From assembly GCA_030428905.1 (NCBI GenBank), contig JAUIED010000017.1, forward strand, positions 1 through 46,178: DNA of 46,178 bases, given 5' to 3'. The position numbers were made by a program, and so were the translations under genes. Source of the stretch: Gammaproteobacteria bacterium (GTDB lineage: Bacteria; Pseudomonadota; Gammaproteobacteria; Pseudomonadales; Azotimanducaceae). The notes beneath the pieces are model-generated. The model was given only the letters and a program-made list of their open reading frames with translations, was not told where the DNA came from and searched no databases. Below are positions 15,252 through 22,459 of this stretch, piece after piece. Positions within the stretch are counted from its first letter, which is position 1. Each line of letters starts with the position of its first letter.

Positions 15252-15320
15252 GGGGTCTGCTCCTGTTCGTGTTGGCGGCAGGTTAGCTGCCGTGGCGTGA
15301 ATGGTAGGTGAAAGCGTTAC

Positions 15321-16163
15321 TCAAGGGCGGTAGGCCGCGGGCGGTACATCGCCGCGCACTGTCACCCGTTCGCCCGTACGCCGTTCCGGGAAGTAGTCCC
15401 ACACCGCGTGGTGGTGCACGGCGCGGTTATCCCACATCACCAGCGTGTGCGGCCGCCACCGCACGCGGCAGTGAAAGCGTGTGTTGGTTTCGATGTGCCG
15501 GTAGAGCATGTCGAGGATCGCCCGGCTTTCTCGTGGAGCGAGTTCGTGAATCTTTTCGGTGAACGCTTCGTTGACGAACAGCACCGGTTTGCCGCTGTCC
15601 GGGTGTCGTATCACGACCGGGTGCGTAGCACAGGGATAGCTCTGCCCGGGCTTCGGCTCTACCCCGTAGGCGCGCAGGTCCTGCCAGCCACTGTGGTAGG
15701 CGGTGAGCCCCAGCAGCATCTGCTGAATGGCGGGGGAGAGGGTGGCGTAGGCTTCCAGCATGCTGGCGAACAGCGTGTCGCCGCCGCCGGAGGGCGGTGT
15801 CTGAGTGATGTACAAAGCCGAGGCTTTCGGCGGTATCGGCTCGCAGGAGAGATCCGTGTGCCATGACTCACCGTTGGCCACGCGGGTGTTCTCGGTGATG
15901 CGCACATCGAAAATCTCCGGGTCGCCCGGCATGCCCAGGTGTGTCTTTGCCGGATGGGTCTGCAGCTCGCCGAACAATCTGCCAAAGGCTTTTTGCTGGT
16001 CGCGGGTGAGTGACTGGTCGCGGAACACCAGCACCAGGTGGCGGGCGAAAGCCTGGCGCACTTCTGAGAGCGCCTCACCCGAGAGCTGGGCCAGGTCTGC
16101 GCCTTGCACCTCAGCGCCGATCTTCGGCGTGAGTGGCTGCACGCGGATGTGCTGGTAGTGCAC
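15321..16163 (-). CDS. TauD/TfdA-family Fe(II)/2-oxoglutarate dioxygenase
   Basis: 280 residues from a GTG at 16163, one base after the stop of the lipoprotein gene; the longer open frame upstream lies inside that gene. The TauD fold is clear: VQPLTPKIGAEVQGADL, HLVLVFRDQSLTRDQQKAFGRLFG (core VFRDQSLTRDQQ), iron ligands H102 and D104 in ESWHTDLS, distal His251 in NRAVHHHAVWDY, and Arg residues in RRTGERVTVRGD for 2-oxoglutarate. TauD relatives oxidise taurine, alkylsulfates, phenoxyacetates and other compounds; the substrate here is unknown. The length is normal for the family. Confidence 0.92.
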   Translation of the reverse strand: MHYQHIRVQPLTPKIGAEVQGADLAQLSGEALSEVRQAFARHLVLVFRDQSLTRDQQKAFGRLFGELQTHPAKTHLGMPGDPEIFDVRITENTRVANGESWHTDLSCEPIPPKASALYITQTPPSGGGDTLFASMLEAYATLSPAIQQMLLGLTAYHSGWQDLRAYGVEPKPGQSYPCATHPVVIRHPDSGKPVLFVNEAFTEKIHELAPRESRAILDMLYRHIETNTRFHCRVRWRPHTLVMWDNRAVHHHAVWDYFPERRTGERVTVRGDVPPAAYRP

Positions 16164-16164
16164 C

Positions 16165-16605
16165 TCAGCCTCGCGGCAGCAGACGAAACAGGTAGGCTTC
16201 TTCGACGTTCTCGTTGCGCGGCCGGTTGCCGTACTTGCGTTCGTAGAGGTCGGCGAACGTGGCGAACTCCTTTGCGCTCGTAACGCGTTCAGCGGTGAGC
16301 TCATAGATTGATTCGCCGATCTTCAGCCGCACGCTGGGGTCGACCTCCATGTGCTCCACCCAGGTGGCGCGGTTGGCGCCGGCATGCACCCACAGGTCCG
16401 CGTCATGGCCCACGATCCACAGCTTCACGCTGTAGGGCTCTGCCGGGTTGGTTTCGAGCTCGATGATGTCCGGCTGCGCCACGTTGCTCCAGCTTTGTGG
16501 GGCAGCGGTGACCGTGCCTTGCAGCGCGCCGCCGGAGAACGGTACGTAGCTGCAACTGCACAAGGTGAGAGCAGACGCCAGCAGAAAGATCTTGTGATTG
16601 CGCAT
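16165..16605 (-). CDS. Lipoprotein of unknown function
   Basis: 146 residues, AAAGGGGAC before the ATG. Signal peptide with LCSC (acceptor Cys18), then a small domain: YSVKLWIVGHDADLWVHAGANRATWVEHM, core DADLWVHAG, followed by VDPSVRLKIGESIYELTAERV and a basic helical tail. The middle part resembles split-barrel (pyridoxamine oxidase-like) reductases in the WVHAG..A.WV pattern, but this is a loose resemblance. It sits 14 bp after the glycerate kinase and one base before the TauD gene, so the three are co-transcribed. Confidence 0.7.
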   Translation of the reverse strand: MRNHKIFLLASALTLCSCSYVPFSGGALQGTVTAAPQSWSNVAQPDIIELETNPAEPYSVKLWIVGHDADLWVHAGANRATWVEHMEVDPSVRLKIGESIYELTAERVTSAKEFATFADLYERKYGNRPRNENVEEAYLFRLLPRG

Positions 16606-16619
16606 GTTCGTCCCCTTTG

Positions 16620-17900
16620 TCAGCGCGGTTTAAGGTCGCTCAAGCAGCCCTCAGACGCAATCAGCAACGCGCGAAAGTCATTGACGTTGGTGTGCGTAGG
16701 CCCGGTCATCAGGAGATCGTCGAGCTGCTCGAAGAAGCTGTAGGCGTCGTTTGCTGCGAGGCTCTTGCCAACGTCCAGCCCCAGAGCAGCGGCGCGGTCG
16801 AGAGTGTCCGGGAAGACATAGCCGCCGGCATTGTTCTCGCTGCCGTCGGCGCCGTCCGTATCGATGGCGATGGCGCTGATGTCGGCAGCGCCCGCCAGGC
16901 CCTGCGCGAGCCCCAGCAGAAACTCGGTGTTCGGCCCGCCCCGACCCTTCCCACGTATGGTGACGGTGTGTTCACCGCCGCTTAAAAGTACCAGCCCATC
17001 TCCCGCCAGCGGTGTGCCGTGGCGCACGCAGGATAGGGCAATACCTGCGTGCACGCAGCCGGACTCCCGCGCTTCGCCTTCCAGAGCGTCGCCCAGGATC
17101 AGCGGTGTCAGGCCGAGCGCGCGCGCTCGGTGCGCGGCAGCGCGCAGCGCCTGCATGGGTGTGGCCACAAGATGGAACTCCGCGCGCTCGGGAGGCTGTG
17201 CTCGCTCGTTTGCGTTCAGCGCGTTCGAAACCGATGTCGGAACGGTTATTCCGTAGCTTTCAAGAATCGCGAGTGCCTGATCGCTTGTGGTGTGATCCGC
17301 CACCGTTGGCCCGGAACCGATGTCGAGCGGTGTGTCGTTCGGCACGTCGGAGATGGCCAGCGTTACAACCCGGGCGGGTGCAGCGGCGGCGGCCAGACGC
17401 CCGCCCTTGATACGGGAGATGTGGCGGCGCACGCAGTTGATCTCGTCGATGGCAGCACCGCTGCGCAGCAATGCATGGGTCAGGGCCTGCTTCTCGGCGA
17501 GCGAGATCGTTCCGGCTGGCAGCGGCAACAGGGCGGATGCGCCGCCGGACAGCAGGCATATGAGCAGGTCATCCTCGCCGAGTGAGGCTGCCAGTTCCAG
17601 CATGCGCGCCGCGGCGTTTCGGCCTGCTTCATCCGGCACCGGGTGCCCGGCTTCCACCACCTCGATGTGCCGACACGGCAGCGCGTGGCCGTAGCGTGTA
17701 ACCACGAGCCCGCTGAGCGGTCCGTCCCATGCCGCTTCCAGCGACTGCGCCATGGCCGCGGCCGCTTTGCCCGCGCCTGCCACCACGGTACGCCCCGCTG
17801 GCGGATGCGGCAGAAAGGATGCGAGATCCGGCCGAGCGGCGTGCACCGCAGTAAGCGCAAGGTCCGTGAGCAGATCGCGTGCAGCAGAGTAGTCAGCCAT
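16620..17900 (-). CDS. Glycerate 2-kinase, MOFRL family (GckA/TtuD-type)
   Basis: 426 residues from the ATG at 17900; earlier in-frame codons overlap the divergent GST's leader. The two-domain MOFRL pattern is clear: AGRTVVAGAGKAAAAMAQ, VVEAGHPVPDEAGRNAA, LLICLLSGGASALLPLP and INCVRRHISRIKGGRL in the N-domain, and LLSGGEHTVTIRGKGRGGPN, AIDTDGADGSENNAGGYV and SLAANDAYSFFEQ in the C-domain. The family phosphorylates D-glycerate at C2 with ATP, feeding glycerate from glyoxylate, tartronate or serine routes into central metabolism. It heads a four-gene unit with a lipoprotein, TauD and an MDR reductase. Confidence 0.92.
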   Translation of the reverse strand: MADYSAARDLLTDLALTAVHAARPDLASFLPHPPAGRTVVAGAGKAAAAMAQSLEAAWDGPLSGLVVTRYGHALPCRHIEVVEAGHPVPDEAGRNAAARMLELAASLGEDDLLICLLSGGASALLPLPAGTISLAEKQALTHALLRSGAAIDEINCVRRHISRIKGGRLAAAAAPARVVTLAISDVPNDTPLDIGSGPTVADHTTSDQALAILESYGITVPTSVSNALNANERAQPPERAEFHLVATPMQALRAAAHRARALGLTPLILGDALEGEARESGCVHAGIALSCVRHGTPLAGDGLVLLSGGEHTVTIRGKGRGGPNTEFLLGLAQGLAGAADISAIAIDTDGADGSENNAGGYVFPDTLDRAAALGLDVGKSLAANDAYSFFEQLDDLLMTGPTHTNVNDFRALLIASEGCLSDLKPR

Positions 17901-17986
17901 CGGCGCAGTGTACTGCAAGCGTTGCCTTGCGGTGCCGCCTGGCCTCCATGACAATGATTCGGGGATCAGAGTGCAGGACACCGGAA

Positions 17987-19021
17987 ATGAGCGACGACTT
18001 GCTGCCGATTCGTGGCGCGCCAGGCTCGCCGTACACCAGGAAAATGCTGGCCGTTCTGCGCTATCGCCGCATTCCCTACCGTTTCGTGCAAGGCAATCTT
18101 GCGGCCCCCGCAGACTTACCGGCGCCGAAAGTGCAGCTCATCCCTGTGCTCTATTTCCTCGGCGAAGATGGCTCGCTGCAGGCGGAGGTGGACAGCACGC
18201 CGCTCATCCGCCGCCTGGAAGCCGAGTATTCCGGGCGCAGCGTTCTACCGGCTGATCCGGTTGTGGCCTTTCTCGACTATCTGCTCGAAGACTACGGCGA
18301 CGAGTGGCTGACCAAAGCCATGTTCCACTACCGCTGGTACTACCAGGCGGACATCGACAAGGCGGGCTCTATCCTGCCGTTTTACAGCGGCGTGGCAAAG
18401 CCTGACGAGCAGGCCCTGCAGATGAAGGCGGCATTCTCTGAGCGGCAGATTTCACGGCTCTATGTAGTCGGCTCCAACGACACGACCGCACCCGTCATCG
18501 AAAACAGCTACAAACGTTTTCTGAGCCTGCTCAACGAACACCTCAAAAGCCACGATCATCTGCTGGGTGCGCGCCCAGGTGCTGGTGATTTCGCCTGCTT
18601 TGGCCAGCTTACCCAGCTCGTGCAGTTCGACCCCACGCCGTCCAGCATCGCGGAAGTCCAGTTCCCGCGGATGCATGCCTGGGTGAGCAAGATGGAAGAC
18701 CTTTCCGGTCTCGAGCCGCACGACGACGGTTTTTTCAGTGTCGACCGCGTGCCGGAAACCCTGATCGCGCTGCTCACGGAGATCGGCAGAACCTACGTGC
18801 CGGTGATGCTCGCCAATGCCCAGGCGCTGGATGCGGGGCTCGCAGAGGTGCAGGCAGAAGTGGACGGCCTTGCCTGGGTACAGGAGCCCTTTGCCTACCA
18901 GGGTAAGTGCCTGCAGTGGCTGCGCATCGAGTACGCCAGGCTCGACGACGAGGACCGTGCACGGCTCGACACCATCCTCCACGGCACCGGCTGCGAGCGC
19001 CTCGTGGCGCGCCCTGAATAG
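17987..19021 (+). CDS. Glutathione S-transferase-like protein with long C-terminal extension
   Basis: 344 residues from the ATG at 17987. The N-terminal thioredoxin-like domain has GAPGSPYTRKMLAVLRYRRIPYRFVQGN (core GSPYTRKMLAVLRYRRIPY), PKVQLIPVLYF and a helical C-domain from about 85 with GDFACFGQLTQLVQFDP. At 344 residues it is about 120 longer than a normal GST; the extra C-terminal part (from about 235) has no motif I know. Such long GST-like proteins are found in marine gammaproteobacteria and are uncharacterised. It is divergent from the glycerate kinase and 23 bp upstream of a second GST. Catalytic role is likely but unproven. Confidence 0.8.
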   Translation: MSDDLLPIRGAPGSPYTRKMLAVLRYRRIPYRFVQGNLAAPADLPAPKVQLIPVLYFLGEDGSLQAEVDSTPLIRRLEAEYSGRSVLPADPVVAFLDYLLEDYGDEWLTKAMFHYRWYYQADIDKAGSILPFYSGVAKPDEQALQMKAAFSERQISRLYVVGSNDTTAPVIENSYKRFLSLLNEHLKSHDHLLGARPGAGDFACFGQLTQLVQFDPTPSSIAEVQFPRMHAWVSKMEDLSGLEPHDDGFFSVDRVPETLIALLTEIGRTYVPVMLANAQALDAGLAEVQAEVDGLAWVQEPFAYQGKCLQWLRIEYARLDDEDRARLDTILHGTGCERLVARPE

Positions 19022-19044
19022 TTCAATCCCACAAGGAAATTCAT

Positions 19045-19884
19045 ATGTCTGAACAAGAGTACACTCCGCCGAAGGTCTGGACCTGGGACAAGGAAAGTGG
19101 CGGCCGTTTCGCCAACATCAATCGTCCCATCGCCGGTGCGACCCATGACAAGGAGCTGCCCGTTGGCGAGCATGCGCTGCAGCTCTATTCGCTGGCGACA
19201 CCCAACGGTGTGAAAGTGACGGTGCTGCTCGAGGAACTGCTGGAGCTCGGCGTGAAGGAGGCGGAGTACGACGCCTGGCTGATCAACATCGGCGACGGCA
19301 ATCAGTTCGGCAGCGGCTTCGTAGACATCAATCCCAACTCGAAGATTCCGGCGCTGCTCGACCGCAGCACCAACCCGCCTACCAGAGTATTCGAATCCGG
19401 CGCCATCTTGTTCTACCTGGCAGAGAAGTTCGGCCACTTCCTGCCCACTGACCCGTCACAGCGTGCCGAGTGCATGTCGTGGCTGATGTGGCAGATGGGC
19501 AGCGCGCCGTACATCGGCGGCGGCTTCGGACATTTCTATGCCTATGCACCGATGAAAATCGAGTACTGCATCAACCGGTATGCCATGGAGGCCAAGCGCC
19601 TGCTCGACGTGCTTGAGCGCGCGCTCGCCGATCGCCCGTACCTGTGCGGCGATGACTACACCATCGCCGACATGGCCAACTACGCCTGGTACGGCGCGCT
19701 GGTGCTGCACAACATCTACGACGCGGCGGAGTTTCTCGAAGTGGCGTCCTACGAGAACGTGGTGCGTTGGGCGCGGGACATCGAGGCGCGGCCAGCAGTA
19801 GACCGCGGCCGGCGCGTCAACCGGCCCTGGGGACCGGAGGAAACGCGGGTGCCGGAGCGGCACTCCGCGGCGGATTTCAAATAG
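19045..19884 (+). CDS. yghU: Glutathione S-transferase, YghU type
   Basis: 279 residues with AAGGAAATTC ahead of the ATG. Close to the YghU/Ure2p-like GST pattern: PKVWTWDKESGGRFANINRP (core TWDKESGGRFANINRP), GEHALQLYSLATPNGVKVTVLLEE, GSGFVDINPNSKIPALLDR, ESGAILFYLAEKFG and a C-domain with MSWLMWQMGSAPYIGGGFGHFY. The family binds two glutathiones and shows disulfide reductase activity. It is probably one transcript with the longer GST. Its last 8 bp overlap the end of the convergent DinB-like gene. Confidence 0.92.
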   Translation: MSEQEYTPPKVWTWDKESGGRFANINRPIAGATHDKELPVGEHALQLYSLATPNGVKVTVLLEELLELGVKEAEYDAWLINIGDGNQFGSGFVDINPNSKIPALLDRSTNPPTRVFESGAILFYLAEKFGHFLPTDPSQRAECMSWLMWQMGSAPYIGGGFGHFYAYAPMKIEYCINRYAMEAKRLLDVLERALADRPYLCGDDYTIADMANYAWYGALVLHNIYDAAEFLEVASYENVVRWARDIEARPAVDRGRRVNRPWGPEETRVPERHSAADFK

Positions 19885-20401
19885 GCGTACCGTCAGACAG
19901 GTCCGGCAGGAACGGCACGTCCGTATCCTCCGTGTTGACGCCGTAGCGCGTCAGCACGGCATGGACCTGGCCGCGATGATGGGTGCCGTGGTTGAACATC
20001 TGCACCACGAGCAGAGCGCGGTCGCGCACCACTGTGCGGCCCTGCACCTGCGAGTACCAGGACAGCTCACCGACCACGTCGTTTGCTTCAACGCTGCGCG
20101 CCCACGCCAAGCGCTGCTGATCGGTGGTGCGCCGATCCTCCACGTAGGCGAGCCAGTCCGGGTGCAGGGTGGTCGATACCTGTATGGAAGACGTTTCTGG
20201 TGCCGGTGTGCCGGCCAACCGCGACATCCACAGCTGATCGCCCCATAGCAAATGGTTCAGCGTGGCCATCAGCGAGCCGAAGAACAGACCCTCATCCGCC
20301 GTGCGTTGCGCCTGTGTCAGTTCGCTCGCTGCACGTATGATGCAGTCGTTCTGCCACTGCCCGTAGCGGGCCATGAGGCGTACGTAGGCAGGCGTGATCA
20401 A
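19877..20401 (-). CDS. DinB/YfiT-like four-helix metalloprotein
   Basis: 174 residues. The start is taken as the TTG at 20401, giving MITPAYVRLMARYGQWQND, the usual opening of this DinB subgroup; an ATG at 20374 is the conservative alternative. The fold's metal-site histidines appear as GLFFGSLMATLNHLLWGDQLWMSRL (His at NHLLWGD) and MFNHGTHHRGQVHAVL (the HxxHxGQ-like HHRGQ). Such proteins act as thiol transferases or hydrolases. The TTG overlaps the P450 stop by four bases (TTGA), tying the two genes together. Why a DinB-like protein would be coupled to a P450 is unclear. Confidence 0.85.
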   Translation of the reverse strand: MITPAYVRLMARYGQWQNDCIIRAASELTQAQRTADEGLFFGSLMATLNHLLWGDQLWMSRLAGTPAPETSSIQVSTTLHPDWLAYVEDRRTTDQQRLAWARSVEANDVVGELSWYSQVQGRTVVRDRALLVVQMFNHGTHHRGQVHAVLTRYGVNTEDTDVPFLPDLSDGTPI

Positions 20402-21657
20402 TGCGCGAGGTGCACGCGCACGGGCAGCTCGGTGTAGCCGCGCACGAAGTTTGAACGCGCACGTTTCGGCTCCCCAACCACCTCGACGGTATGAAAGCGC
20501 GCGAGAATCTCCTCCCACAACACCCGCAACTGCATCTCCGCCAGGCGGTTGCCCATGCAGCGGTGGATGCCGTAGCCGAAGGACACGTGCTGACGTGCGT
20601 TGGGCCGGTCGATGATCAGGCGATCGGCGTCTTCGAAGGCGCGCTCGTCACGGTTGCCGGAGACGTACCACATCACCACCTTGTCGCCGCGGCGAATGGT
20701 CTTGCCGCCAAGCTCATAGTCGCGCAGCGCGGTTCTGCGCATGTGCGACAACGGCGTCTGCCAGCGGATGATCTCCGCCACCATGTTGGGGATCAGACTG
20801 TGATCGGCGCGTAGCTTCTCGTACTGCTCAGGAAAGCGGTTGAGCGCGTACACGCCGCCGGAGATGGAGTTGCGGGTGGTGTCGTTGCCGCCGACGATGA
20901 GCAGCAGCAGGTTGCCCAGGTACTCCATTGGCCGGTTGACCATGTCTTTGGTTTCCGGATTGTGGATGAGCATGGAGATGAGGTCAGTGCCCACCTCGCC
21001 GTGCTCACGTTCCCGCCACAAGCCGGTGAACGTTTCCAGGCACTCGAGCATGGCGGCGCGGGCTTCTTCCGCCGTGTCCACGAGCCCTGACTGTCGGCCG
21101 CCGGTGCCCACGTCGGACCAGAAGGTGAGCTTCCTGCGCTGGTCGAACGGAAAGTCGAAGAGGGTGGCCAGCATCTGCGTGGTGAGCTCTATGGATACAC
21201 GCTCCACCCAGTTGAACGTCTCGCCGCGCGGCAGGCCGTCGAGGATGCTGCCGGCGCGGGCGCGGATAACGCTTTCGAGCTTGGCGAGGTTCATCGGAGC
21301 GACCACTGGGGTCACGGTCTTGCGCTGGGTGTCGTGCTCCGGCTGGTCCATGGCGATGAAGCTGCTGGTCTGAAAGTCCGGCGGCGTATCGACGATGCTG
21401 ATGCCGCTCGCGGAGGAGAACACCTGATGGTTGCGGTCGACCGCTTTGATGTCGTCGAACCGGGTTATGGACCAGTAAGGTCCGTAGCGGCTGGCTGCAG
21501 CGTAGTGCACCGGGTCTTCGTTGCGCATGCGCTCGAAATAGGGATACACCACGTCGTTCTGCCACAGATCCCAATGGCTGATCTCGATGTCCTGCAGTCG
21601 CTGGGCGTTGGCATGTTTCGTTGCCCGCTCCAGAGAAATGGGATTGAACGACGCCAT
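20398..21657 (-). CDS. Cytochrome P450, CYP153-type (alkane/terminal hydroxylase)
   Basis: 419 residues with AGGTGAGG before the ATG. Heme site FGYGIHRCMG (360-369, Cys367), K-helix E295-x-x-R298 in EIIRWQTPLSHMRRTAL, and I-helix GGNDTTRN (256-263) are intact. The I-helix, the K-helix run and the segment GGKTIRRGDKVVMWYVSGNRD match my memory of CYP153A proteins from Alcanivorax and relatives, which hydroxylate medium-chain alkanes and fatty acids at the terminal carbon. Those enzymes need ferredoxin and ferredoxin reductase; here neither is next door, so they must be elsewhere. The 87-bp upstream region holds a small dyad CGGTTGAACCG (21678-21688). Confidence 0.92.
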   Translation of the reverse strand: MASFNPISLERATKHANAQRLQDIEISHWDLWQNDVVYPYFERMRNEDPVHYAAASRYGPYWSITRFDDIKAVDRNHQVFSSASGISIVDTPPDFQTSSFIAMDQPEHDTQRKTVTPVVAPMNLAKLESVIRARAGSILDGLPRGETFNWVERVSIELTTQMLATLFDFPFDQRRKLTFWSDVGTGGRQSGLVDTAEEARAAMLECLETFTGLWREREHGEVGTDLISMLIHNPETKDMVNRPMEYLGNLLLLIVGGNDTTRNSISGGVYALNRFPEQYEKLRADHSLIPNMVAEIIRWQTPLSHMRRTALRDYELGGKTIRRGDKVVMWYVSGNRDERAFEDADRLIIDRPNARQHVSFGYGIHRCMGNRLAEMQLRVLWEEILARFHTVEVVGEPKRARSNFVRGYTELPVRVHLAH

Positions 21658-21744
21658 GGCACCTCACCTGCCTGCTGCGGTTGAACCGATTGCCCAATGT
21701 GCCACCGTCATGCGGATGCTGTCTATGCCGGGTCTTTTCTTCCT

Positions 21745-22290
21745 TCAGAGGATATCCAGGCGCTCCAGCCACAGCAGTTCGCAAGCACCATCGCCGGTGT
21801 CTTCGAAGGTTGTTGAGCTGCGCCAGCGCCAGCCATCTGCCGCGCGCACGTGCACCAGCTTGCCGGCCAGGCGCACCGTGTCGTCGCGCTGCACGCGTTC
21901 GAGCGTTGCCGCCACCTCCGGCGATGCAGGAATGACATGCACATTGGTGGAGTGCGTCTCGATCTCCCGTCGGGGGATGGGAAACTGCTCCACGCGCCAG
22001 TAGTAGAAACGATTGCGCTGGCTGATGTGCACGTGCTGCAGCACCTCGTCGGTGCTCATGGGTCCCCAGCCCAGAGCCAGGTCGGTGGGCGACAGGTCCG
22101 CTTCGCGGCCAGAGTGGTAGTCGCGGCGGTGCAGCACCCGTGCCTCGTGGTGAAAGGCCTGCATGGGCTCGATAACGTAGCCGTCGAAGCCGTAGCTGCC
22201 GTTGGCGGTCACCGTCGCCTGCAGGGGCGAGGTGTTCTGCCACCAGAACAGGGCCCCGAGCGCGAGCGCGAATAGGAGCTTGCGTACCAT
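21745..22290 (-). CDS. Conserved secreted protein of unknown function
   Basis: 181 residues from the ATG at 22290, with GGAGG four bases upstream; a TTG directly before it is in frame but too close to that site. A signal peptide (LLFALALGALFWW) is followed by an extracytoplasmic domain with GYVIEPMQAFHHEARVL, LALGWGPMSTDEVL and VHISQRNRFYYWRVEQFPIPRREIETHSTN (core ISQRNRFYYW). The GWGPMS and ISQxxRFYYW motifs recur in uncharacterised bacterial proteins. It lies between the P450 and the divergent Rieske gene. Function not assigned. Confidence 0.75.
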   Translation of the reverse strand: MVRKLLFALALGALFWWQNTSPLQATVTANGSYGFDGYVIEPMQAFHHEARVLHRRDYHSGREADLSPTDLALGWGPMSTDEVLQHVHISQRNRFYYWRVEQFPIPRREIETHSTNVHVIPASPEVAATLERVQRDDTVRLAGKLVHVRAADGWRWRSSTTFEDTGDGACELLWLERLDIL

Positions 22291-22334
22291 CAAACCTCCG
22301 GAAGTCGAGGTTCATTTCAGCACGAAGCGGGTTG

Positions 22335-22355
22335 GCGGCCTGTGCAGCAGGCCGC
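22335..22355. repeat. Hairpin in the region upstream of the Rieske gene
   Basis: GCGGCCTG (22335-22342) and CAGGCCGC (22348-22355) form a perfect 8-bp stem with a TGCAG loop, 35-55 bp upstream of the predicted promoter. It may be a regulator site or a terminator for minus-strand transcription. Confidence 0.4.
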
Positions 22356-22388
22356 AAAGCGCGCCCCAGCGTGGCAGTTACGGGTGTC

Positions 22389-22417
22389 TTCTCACCTAAA
22401 ATGGAGCGCGGTACAAT
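22389..22417 (+). promoter_or_regulatory. Candidate promoter of the Rieske oxygenase gene
   Basis: TTCTCA (22389-22394, 4 of 6 to -35) and TACAAT (22412-22417, 5 of 6 to -10) stand 17 bp apart. A start near 22424 leaves a leader of about 36 bases ending in GAGAGGGG before the ATG at 22460. Confidence 0.5.
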
Positions 22418-22459
22418 TTCTTCGCATTGAGATACTGGGAAACGAGAGGGGAACAGAAC

